Origin: Cyanobacteria bacterium UBA11370
GTDB taxonomy: Bacteria; Cyanobacteriota; Cyanobacteriia; Cyanobacteriales; Coleofasciculaceae
Direction of reading: 5' to 3'
Assembly (NCBI GenBank): GCA_003486645.1
Contig: DNGI01000510.1
Span: 1 to 13,123 of the forward strand
DNA length: 13,123 nt
Of this stretch, positions 7,685 to 13,123 are shown piece after piece. The notes under the pieces are model-generated. The model was not told where the DNA came from, made no database searches, and saw only the letters and a program-made list of their open reading frames with translations. How positions within the stretch are numbered: the first letter of the stretch is position 1; each line of letters starts with the position of its first letter. A program made the position numbers and the translations under genes.

Positions 7685-8959
7685 CTACTCTCCTGGCGAA
7701 TCCATCGGTAAACTCGATGGGGAACCGCTAATAGCATACAGATCTCGTTCACGACCTGTGGCAAATCTGAGAGAGTGAGATAAATCTTTACTGGACTGGG
7801 TAATAAAAATGATTAAGGCTAGGAACGTTAATGCCGCCGTCAGTGCGAAAATACCGTGATAGCCGATGGAATCAGCAAGGGAACCGAAAACCGGACCGGC
7901 GATCGCAATTCCTAAGTCAAATCCACTCACAGAGATGGCGAACACTTGACCCCGTTCACTAGCCGATGATCGGTCAGAAATTAAAGCAATCATTAGTGGT
8001 AATAACGCCCCTGCGCCTGCGCCTTCAAAGAATCCTGCGACCAAAAACGCTTGGGGACTTTGAGCTTGGGAAATCATAATCATAGATAGCCCATAGCATA
8101 CCAGACTTCCCGTAATAAATAGCCCTCGCCCATACCGATCCGATGCGCGACCGATCACTAAACGCATCATAAAACTTGCGATCGCCGCTGCGGTGAAAAA
8201 CCAACCCGGATTTAAGTTTACGCCTGTCTCCCGAATAAATAAGGCAATAAAGGTACTGATTGACCCAAACGCCAAACCCACTAACAACAGAACCAAAGCC
8301 GGAATTCGTAGCCGAGAACTGACCAAAAGCTGCCAGATTAATTGTAAGAGAGGTGGTGCCGTCTTCGGCTCTGAGACTTCGACCCGCTTCGGTTCACTCA
8401 CCTGACTGGAGCAAAGGGTTGCCAGCAAACCCAATCCACCCGAAAATAGAAATAACGAAGTGTAACCTGCCCCAGCTTGTAGGAAGCCACCCAGCGCAGG
8501 GCCAATCGCCACACCAAGTGGGGTCGCTAGAGTCATATAACCAATCAACTCACCTCGTTTCTCTACAGGTGACAAATCCGTCACCAGAGCCATATAACCC
8601 GTTGTAAAGGCGGCTATACTAATACCGTGGAATGCTCGCAGCAGCATCAACCCACCTATCGAGTGAACAACCAGATAGCCTAACGGTGCAACTCCAGCAA
8701 CAGTTGTACCAATGATAACGACGAGCTTACGACTACGATAATCAGCAAGATGCCCTAACGTCGGTCGAAATAATAACAAACCAACGGCAAAACAGCCCAT
8801 CACAATTCCGACTTGTTGCTTAGTTCCTCCTATATCCTCAATATAAGGCGGTAGGGTTGGCAACATAGAGGCTAAACTTGACCAAAACAGCAGACCAGCA
8901 GCAAATAATATCAGTAAGTTTTGGCGTTGTTGCGCCTCGATTGTGCTAAAACTTTTCAC
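7685..8959 (-). CDS. MFS transporter, drug/metabolite efflux-like
   Basis: A 424-residue, very hydrophobic protein with about 12 predicted membrane helices in two halves (about 14-187 and 205-392), the normal MFS size. MFS motif A appears as GHLADYRSRKL at 69-79 and again as GRASDRYGRGL at 270-280 in the second half. A motif-C-like GVAIGPALGG at 149-158 supports the drug:H+ antiporter-type group. The central loop contains a duplicated VSEPK motif (187-199). Substrate cannot be named. The start codon is GTG at 8957-8959, chosen because the MKSFSTIEAQQRQ leader precedes helix 1 and no ATG occurs before Met32. Only a weak AGGA lies upstream. It is the first gene of a probable two-gene operon with the small GTPase. 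Confidence 0.87.
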   Translation of the reverse strand: MKSFSTIEAQQRQNLLILFAAGLLFWSSLASMLPTLPPYIEDIGGTKQQVGIVMGCFAVGLLLFRPTLGHLADYRSRKLVVIIGTTVAGVAPLGYLVVHSIGGLMLLRAFHGISIAAFTTGYMALVTDLSPVEKRGELIGYMTLATPLGVAIGPALGGFLQAGAGYTSLFLFSGGLGLLATLCSSQVSEPKRVEVSEPKTAPPLLQLIWQLLVSSRLRIPALVLLLVGLAFGSISTFIALFIRETGVNLNPGWFFTAAAIASFMMRLVIGRASDRYGRGLFITGSLVCYGLSMIMISQAQSPQAFLVAGFFEGAGAGALLPLMIALISDRSSASERGQVFAISVSGFDLGIAIAGPVFGSLADSIGYHGIFALTAALTFLALIIFITQSSKDLSHSLRFATGRERDLYAISGSPSSLPMDSPGE

Positions 8960-9039
8960 GCGGTAAGCATCCTGGATGAAATGTTTGAGAGTTGAGGGTT
9001 GAGTTTTGAGTTTTGATTAGACCTCTCAGCAGAAAGGAA

Positions 9040-9067
9040 GAAAAGGGGAAGGGGTAAAGGTGTTGAA
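9040..9067. repeat. Dispersed polypurine repeat, copy 2
   Basis: A 28-bp unit matching 5154-5181 at 26 of 28 positions in the same orientation. It lies inside the inverted-repeat-bounded segment. Origin and function are unknown. Confidence 0.6.
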
Positions 9068-9085
9068 CGTCCTTTTTCCTTTGAA

Positions 9086-9114
9086 GTAAAGACGTTGCAT
9101 TGCAACGTCTCTAC
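9086..9114. repeat. Palindromic hairpin repeat (GACGTTGCA / TGCAACGTC)
   Basis: Fourteen-base arms (9086-9099 and 9101-9114) pair with one mismatch around a single base. The inner ten pairs (AGACGTTGCA with TGCAACGTCT) are perfect. I recall this palindrome as a frequent dispersed intergenic repeat in cyanobacteria. It lies downstream of the glycosyltransferase and could stop or stabilise that transcript, but no T-run follows, so it is not called a terminator. Confidence 0.75.
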
Positions 9115-9158
9115 AGAAGGTCAACTTGCTATTAACTCAAAACTCAACACGCTTTCTA

Positions 9159-10178
9159 TTAAACATTCTTAACATTTGGCTCGATGACTTCCCTCACCCG
9201 ATAGATGGGTCTTCCTTGGGATTCGTGATAGGTTCGCATTTGTAGTTCTGCTAATAGCCCAAAACTAAATAGCTGGATACCCGTTAACAGCAAGACGACG
9301 GCTAAAATGAGTAAGGGGCGATCGCCAATACTTTGACCTAACCCCAGTTTGAGAATCGTCAGATAAACTCCTAAAACCAGCCCTAACAGTATAGAGAATA
9401 GTCCCAACAGTCCAAATACGTGCATAGGACGAGTCAGGAACTTTTTCATAAAAAAGACGGTGAACAAATCCATCACAACCCGAAACGTCCGCCCTAATCC
9501 ATATTTACTTTGACCATGACGACGAGGATGATGACGTACAGGTAATTCAGTAATTCTAGCCCCTTCAATAAACGCCAAAGCGGGTAAAAACCGATGCAAC
9601 TCGCCATACAAATTCATATCAGCCACTAATTCTGACCGATAGGCTTTCAACGAACAACCATAGTCATGGAGTTTAACTCCAGTCATGCGTCCAATTAACC
9701 AGTTAGCAATTTTAGACGGTAATAACCGCGTTAAGGCTGCATCTTGACGATTTTTTCGCCATCCACTCACCAAGTCATACCCTTCTTCGAGTTTTGCCAG
9801 CATCATGAGAATGTCAACCGGGTCATTTTGCAAGTCACCATCTAAGGTAACAATAACGTGACCCCGTGCATAATTAAATCCAGCGGCCATTGCTGCGGTT
9901 TGACCATAGTTGCGGCGTAGCAGCACAGCGCGTAGATTGGGGTTATATTGAGCTTGTTGTTTCAGCAGTTCAGCCGAACCATCCTTAGACCCATCATCGA
10001 CACAGATTAGTTCGTAGGTTAGCGCAGTGGGATTGAGACTTGTGGCGATCGCTTCAATCAGTTGGGGCACACTCTCCACTTCATTGTAGATGGGCACAAC
10101 GACTGATACATCGGGTTTAGCCTTGAAATACGAATCGTTCTGTATTTCCGATTGTTGAGGAATTAAAGATGGGTTCAT
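9159..10178 (-). CDS. GT2 family glycosyltransferase, polyprenyl-phosphate sugar synthase type, membrane-anchored
   Basis: A 339-residue protein with a cytoplasmic GT-A domain then two membrane helices. The nucleotide-sugar site is seen as SVVVPIYNE (25-33), the DDG at 61-63 in ICVDDGSKDGS, RRNYGQTAAMAAG (88-100) and the metal-binding TLDGDLQNDP (111-120, DGD at 113-115). HDYGCSLKAYR and ELPVRHHPRRHGQSKYG are typical of the DPM1/GtrB-like group. Helices lie at about 253-277 and 288-313, followed by a short tail with GRPIYRVRE. Such enzymes load a sugar from a nucleotide donor onto undecaprenyl or dolichyl phosphate for envelope glycan or lipid modification. The exact sugar is not predictable. 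No Shine-Dalgarno is seen before the ATG at 10176-10178. It begins 47 bp after the broken ankyrin gene on the same strand. Confidence 0.9.
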   Translation of the reverse strand: MNPSLIPQQSEIQNDSYFKAKPDVSVVVPIYNEVESVPQLIEAIATSLNPTALTYELICVDDGSKDGSAELLKQQAQYNPNLRAVLLRRNYGQTAAMAAGFNYARGHVIVTLDGDLQNDPVDILMMLAKLEEGYDLVSGWRKNRQDAALTRLLPSKIANWLIGRMTGVKLHDYGCSLKAYRSELVADMNLYGELHRFLPALAFIEGARITELPVRHHPRRHGQSKYGLGRTFRVVMDLFTVFFMKKFLTRPMHVFGLLGLFSILLGLVLGVYLTILKLGLGQSIGDRPLLILAVVLLLTGIQLFSFGLLAELQMRTYHESQGRPIYRVREVIEPNVKNV

Positions 10179-10225
10179 TTAGACTAATATCTGAGTGACG
10201 CAGGGTTAACGAAGTTATTCTATGC

Positions 10226-10599
10226 TCAAAACCAATATAGCCAGATAGTATCATCTTCAGTTTTGTTCCGTTGTGGTAACCGTTGATATGGAGTCAATTT
10301 CTCCGCATCATACACTTGGGGATTTGCTCCTGCTTGTAAGAGAAGTTTAATCATGCTCAAGTCAAGCCGTTTGGCAGCAATACCAAGTATTGAACCACCA
10401 TCTTCAAGTTGCTCAATTGCATAGTGTAACGGTGTCCATCCTGGAGATTCCGGGAAAATACTAGACCTCTTGCATAACTAGAAAATCGGACTCCTCAATG
10501 TATTAGTTTTACGTTGCCAAAATCGACTTTTGCAAGAGGTCTAATCTTTAGGTGAAATTGTTTTTTTAAACTATCAAGAGTGAAATCACTGTATGCCAT
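10226..10599 (-). pseudogene. Small ankyrin-repeat gene disrupted by a MITE-like insertion
   Basis: On the minus strand an ATG at 10597-10599 with a strong ribosome site opens MAYSDFTLDSLKKQFHLKI. It then runs into the 82-bp element at 10462-10543 and stops inside it, giving 34 codons. Beyond the element the frame continues as GWTPLHYAI, then DLSMIKLLLQAGANP, then LTPYQRLPQ to a TGA at 10226-10228. These are clear ankyrin consensus pieces (G-TPLH-A and LL-AGANP). Removing 80 bp (the element plus one TA of the duplication) joins both parts in one frame of 97 codons with no internal stop. As it stands the ankyrin half has no start codon of its own in frame near the junction. The N-terminal FTLDSLKKQF motif resembles the opening of other cyanobacterial hypothetical proteins, so the ancestor may have been a fusion. 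Function unknown; ankyrin repeats normally bind protein. Confidence 0.72.
10462..10543. mobile_element. MITE-like element with 13-bp perfect terminal inverted repeats
   Basis: TAGACCTCTTGCA at 10462-10474 is the exact reverse complement of TGCAAGAGGTCTA at 10531-10543. The outermost TA on each side can be read as a duplicated TA target, the pattern of IS630/Tc1-mariner elements. The 82-bp element has no coding capacity, so it would need a transposase encoded elsewhere. It interrupts the ankyrin-repeat gene, and excision restores that frame. Family assignment is inference. Confidence 0.75.
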
Positions 10600-10603
10600 C
10601 GGA

Positions 10604-10612
10604 ATTCTCCTC
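10604..10612 (-). promoter_or_regulatory. Ribosome binding site of the disrupted ankyrin gene
   Basis: Read on the minus strand, GAGGAG lies about 7 bp before the ATG at 10597-10599. It is one of the better Shine-Dalgarno matches in the window and supports the inferred 5' end of the broken gene. Confidence 0.6.
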
Positions 10613-10661
10613 TTGTTCCTGAAGTGTTTTTTTTGCAACTGAGTTTTTTACAACTGATCAG

Positions 10662-10690
10662 GACTTGGCTTGAGATCTCATAAATATAAT
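10662..10690 (+). promoter_or_regulatory. Candidate sigma70-type promoter for dnaK with palindrome in the spacer
   Basis: GACTTG at 10662-10667 and a perfect TATAAT at 10685-10690 are separated by 17 bp. The spacer contains the perfect palindrome TGAGATCTCA at 10671-10680, a possible operator. It would give a 5' leader of about 210 bases. The -35 is weak and another promoter closer to the gene is possible. Confidence 0.4.
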
Positions 10691-10907
10691 ATTGCCTTCC
10701 CCACTCCCCACTCCCGACAGACAGTCAACTCACCCAAGATAGAATAGGGTCAGCAGGAGCAATCCACAGCTTACCAAGAACAACTGGCACGAGTCATTTA
10801 AAATTAAACCTTGAACACAGGTGAGGAACCCTCTTGTCAGCATTCTATAGGATAGATAAAGTCAGAAAGCGAGTTGGCAGCAACAGCAACAGGAGATCAG
10901 AGTAAGC

Positions 10908-12968
10908 ATGGGCAAAGTAGTCGGCATTGACCTGGGGACAACAAACTCCGTGGTAGCAGTGATGGAGGGCGGCAAGCCGGTGGTAATTGCCAATGCAGAA
11001 GGGATGCGAACGACTCCTTCTGTGGTGGGCTTCAGTAAGGATGGGGAACGTTTAGTTGGGCAAATGGCACGCCGCCAAGGGGTACTTAATCCTCAAAATA
11101 CGTTTTATGGGGTTAAGCGGTTCATTGGGCGCAAGTATGCTGAATTGAGTCCAGAATCAAAACGGGTTCCTTATACCATTCGCCGCGATGAAGAGGGGAA
11201 TATCAAAATTCGCTGTCCTCGCTTGAAAAAAGAATTTGCCCCAGAAGAAGTTTCGGCGATGATACTGCGGAAGCTGGCAGAAGAGGCAACTCGCTATTTG
11301 GGAGACGATGTGACGGGGGCAGTAATTACGGTTCCCGCTTACTTTAATGACTCTCAACGGCAAGCAACCAGGGATGCAGGACGAATTGCGGGGTTGGAGG
11401 TATTGCGAATCCTCAATGAACCCACGGCGGCATCGTTGGCGTATGGGTTGGATCGCAAGGAAAGTCAAACGATCCTGGTGTTTGATTTAGGCGGCGGTAC
11501 GTTTGATGTCTCGATCCTAGATGTTGGGGATGGTGTATTTGAAGTTAAGGCAACGAGTGGGGATACCCAACTGGGGGGTAATGATTTCGATCAAAAAATT
11601 GTAGATTGGTTAGCTGAGAAGTTTTTGGAATCGGAAGGAGTCGATTTAAGACGCGATCGCCAAGCCTTACAACGTCTCACCGAAGCTGCCGAAAAAGCCA
11701 AAATTGAACTTTCTGGCGTGACGGTTACTGATATTAATTTACCCTTTATTACGGCAACGGAAGATGGCCCAAAACATCTCGAAACTCGGCTAACTCGTGC
11801 CCAATTTGAGGAGTTGTGTGGGGATCTGATTAGTCGCCTACGCCGTCCCATCAAACGGGCGATTAAAGATGCAGGTTTAAGTCCGGTGCAAATTGATGAA
11901 GTGGTGTTGGTGGGGGGTTCCACTCGCATTCCAGTAGTCCAACAATTAGTTCGTAGTTTTATTGATAAAGAACCGAATCAAAACGTCAATCCCGATGAAG
12001 TCGTCGCCGTGGGTGCAGCAATTCAAGCCGGAATTCTCACCAGTGACGTTCAGGATGTATTGTTGTTGGATGTCACGCCATTATCCTTGGGGTTAGAAAC
12101 GATTGGCGGTGTGATGAAAAAGCTGATTCCCCGCAATACGACGATCCCAGTGCGGCGTTCTGATATCTTTTCTACGGCTGAAAGTAATCAAACGCTGGTG
12201 GAAATTCACGTCCTGCAAGGGGAACGGGAAATGTCGGCGGATAATAAATCCCTCGGTCGGTTTAAACTGACGGGTATTCCGCCAGCGCCACGGGGAGTCC
12301 CCCAAATTCAAGTCGCCTTTGATATTGATGCCAATGGGATTTTACAGGTAACGGCGCTGGATAAAACCACGGGGCGAGAACAGAGTGTCACGATTCAAGG
12401 GGCATCTACGTTAAGTGAATCCCAAGTTAATCAAATGATCCGCGAAGCCGAACAATTTGCCCAACTGGATCGACAGCGGCGGGAACGGGTGGAAAAGCGC
12501 AACCGGGCGGAAACCTTAGCGACTGAAGCCGAACGGCAACTTAAGGAAGTTACGCTAGATTTTGGCAATCAGTTTGCGAGTGGATATCGGCGACGAATTG
12601 AGGCGTTGGTTCAGGACTTGCGTCAAGCGATCGCCCGGAATGATGACCGTGCCATTGACCGAGCGCAAGCTGATCTTCAGGATACCGTCTACGAGCTGAA
12701 ACGTGAGGTACGACTCGCTTACTCTGACGAGGAAGATGATGACTTTTTCGGCTCAATTCGCCGCGCCTTTACGGGAGACAATGAACGGGATCAATATTGG
12801 GAGAGGGAAACCAATAATCGCCGCGACTCCTACAGCGTGGGTGCGAGTCGTTCTCCACGGGGACGTTTTAGCGACGAGGAACGAGGACCAACCCGACCAC
12901 CCCGAAGAACTTCCCGTCCTGCTCCGTTAGAAAATGATTGGGATGAAGAGGATGATGACTGGTTCTAA
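10908..12968 (+). CDS. dnaK: Hsp70 chaperone DnaK, cyanobacterial DnaK3 type
   Basis: A 686-residue Hsp70. The ATPase domain shows GIDLGTTNS (6-14), [11 protein letters not shown] near 169, [11 protein letters not shown] (D193 in the second phosphate loop) and VGGSTRIP with GGS at 336-338. The linker [11 protein letters not shown] near 385 leads to the substrate-binding domain and a helical lid. The opening [22 protein letters not shown], the [10 protein letters not shown] segment, and the long charged C-terminus ending [11 protein letters not shown] match the DnaK3 paralogue of cyanobacteria, as I recall it, better than DnaK2 (which reads TTNSCVAV and is shorter). DnaK3 is reported as thylakoid-membrane-associated and essential in model strains, working with a J-protein often encoded next to it; any dnaJ here would lie beyond the right edge. 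A ribosome site AGGAG lies at 10891-10895. The C-terminal 90 residues are Arg/Asp-rich and likely disordered. Confidence 0.93.
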   Translation: MGKVVGIDLGTTNSVVAVMEGGKPVVIANAEGMRTTPSVVGFSKDGERLVGQMARRQGVLNPQNTFYGVKRFIGRKYAELSPESKRVPYTIRRDEEGNIKIRCPRLKKEFAPEEVSAMILRKLAEEATRYLGDDVTGAVITVPAYFNDSQRQATRDAGRIAGLEVLRILNEPTAASLAYGLDRKESQTILVFDLGGGTFDVSILDVGDGVFEVKATSGDTQLGGNDFDQKIVDWLAEKFLESEGVDLRRDRQALQRLTEAAEKAKIELSGVTVTDINLPFITATEDGPKHLETRLTRAQFEELCGDLISRLRRPIKRAIKDAGLSPVQIDEVVLVGGSTRIPVVQQLVRSFIDKEPNQNVNPDEVVAVGAAIQAGILTSDVQDVLLLDVTPLSLGLETIGGVMKKLIPRNTTIPVRRSDIFSTAESNQTLVEIHVLQGEREMSADNKSLGRFKLTGIPPAPRGVPQIQVAFDIDANGILQVTALDKTTGREQSVTIQGASTLSESQVNQMIREAEQFAQLDRQRRERVEKRNRAETLATEAERQLKEVTLDFGNQFASGYRRRIEALVQDLRQAIARNDDRAIDRAQADLQDTVYELKREVRLAYSDEEDDDFFGSIRRAFTGDNERDQYWERETNNRRDSYSVGASRSPRGRFSDEERGPTRPPRRTSRPAPLENDWDEEDDDWF

Positions 12969-12971
12969 TGG

Positions 12972-13123
12972 GTTGTTGGTCGTTGGTTGTTGGTTGTTAG
13001 TTGTTAGTTGTTGGTCGTTGGTTGTTGGTTGTTAGTTAAAGAGGACTAATAACTAATGACGAATAACAAACAACAAATAGCCAACAACAAATAGCCAACA
13101 ACAAATAACCAACAACAAATAAC
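12972..13123. repeat. Heptamer (STRR-type) arrays forming a large imperfect inverted repeat after dnaK
   Basis: The left arm (12972-13037) is built of 7-bp units of GTTGTTG type and contains a perfect 31-bp direct repeat (12972-13002 and 13007-13037, offset 35 = five heptamers). The right arm (about 13051-13123) is made of the complementary type in 14-bp units (CAACAACAAATAGC and CAACAACAAATAAC) and continues past the edge. TTAGTT at 13032-13037 pairs with AACTAA at 13051-13056 at the centre, and pairing extends outward with G-T wobbles and some mismatches. In RNA this would be a long stem just after the dnaK stop. It may act as a 3' end stabiliser or attenuator before the next gene; that is inference. 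Confidence 0.85.

Larger units (their letters stand above)
8998..9148. repeat. Inverted-repeat-bounded segment (MITE-like candidate)
   Basis: GTTGAGTTTTGAGTT at 8998-9012 is the exact reverse complement of 9134-9148, enclosing 121 bp that contain two further repeats. The arms are themselves built from GAGTTTT-type heptads, so the structure may be convergent simple-sequence repeats and not a mobile element. No target-site duplication was recognised. Confidence 0.5.
8960..9158. other. Repeat-dense spacer between glycosyltransferase and MFS genes
   Basis: A 199-bp non-coding spacer between two minus-strand genes. It holds, nested: a perfect 15-bp inverted repeat (8998-9012 and 9134-9148), a polypurine dispersed repeat (9040-9067) and a hairpin palindrome (9086-9114). 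It must also carry the MFS promoter if the glycosyltransferase transcript ends here. No coding frame is seen. Confidence 0.7.
10600..10907. other. Upstream region of dnaK
   Basis: This 308-bp region lies between the divergently oriented ankyrin pseudogene and dnaK. It contains a candidate promoter (10662-10690), a C-rich heptamer repeat CCCCACT (10699-10715, two and a third units) and the dnaK ribosome site AGGAG at 10891-10895, 12 bp before the ATG. I looked for a CIRCE inverted repeat (TTAGCACTC-N9-GAGTGCTAA) and do not see one. No small gene is evident. Confidence 0.55.

Noticed and set aside
9018..9026. TAGACCTCT identical to the outer end of the MITE at 10462
   Set aside because: Only nine bases match and no partner inverted repeat follows, so a second element cannot be supported.
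10600..10907. CIRCE/HrcA operator upstream of dnaK
   Set aside because: No TTAGCACTC-type inverted repeat is present in the visible upstream region.
11157..11929. Minus-strand open frames of 103 and 112 codons within dnaK
   Set aside because: They are antisense shadows of a highly conserved Hsp70 coding sequence and show no motif or ribosome site.
12972..13123. Possible CRISPR array or attachment site at the right edge
   Set aside because: The units are 7 and 14 bp with no unique spacers; heptamer simple repeats explain them fully.

Overview
The window looks like the chromosome of a cyanobacterium, probably a filamentous one. Three things point there. The palindrome GCGATCGC (HIP1) occurs at least 14 times, far above chance. 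The heat-shock gene matches the cyanobacterial DnaK3 type. The intergenic regions hold heptamer arrays and short dispersed repeats of the kind common in these genomes. Genus is not decidable from this sequence.

Layout, left to right. (1) 1-1541, minus: the 5' part of a secreted filamentous-haemagglutinin-like (two-partner secretion) protein that runs off the left edge. (2) 1542-2105: divergent intergenic region with a small heptamer array. (3) 2106-5126, plus: an SbcC/Rad50-type SMC-like ATPase with a central zinc hook. (4) 5228-7046, minus: two neighbouring PD-(D/E)XK nuclease-fold genes, Uma2 family then Rpn/PDDEXK_2 family. Each ends in an in-frame tandem repeat that builds a Gln/Glu-rich coil. 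(5) 7170-8959, minus: an MFS transporter followed 11 bp later by a Ras-like small GTPase, very likely one operon. (6) 8960-9158: a repeat-dense spacer with inverted repeats, a polypurine repeat and a palindrome. (7) 9159-10178, minus: a membrane-anchored GT2 glycosyltransferase of the polyprenyl-phosphate sugar synthase type. (8) 10226-10599, minus: a small ankyrin-repeat gene broken by an 82-bp MITE-like element; removing the element with one TA restores a single 97-codon frame. (9) 10600-10907: upstream region of dnaK with a candidate promoter. (10) 10908-12968, plus: dnaK3. (11) 12969-13123: a large heptamer-based inverted repeat that reaches the right edge.

Most genes look like independent housekeeping or accessory functions (DNA repair, envelope glycosylation, export, protein folding), not one pathway. 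I found no convincing multi-gene novel system. The observations most worth a second look are the MITE-disrupted ankyrin gene, the adjacent nuclease pair with expandable tails, the MFS/GTPase unit, and the structured repeats downstream of dnaK and between the MFS and glycosyltransferase genes.
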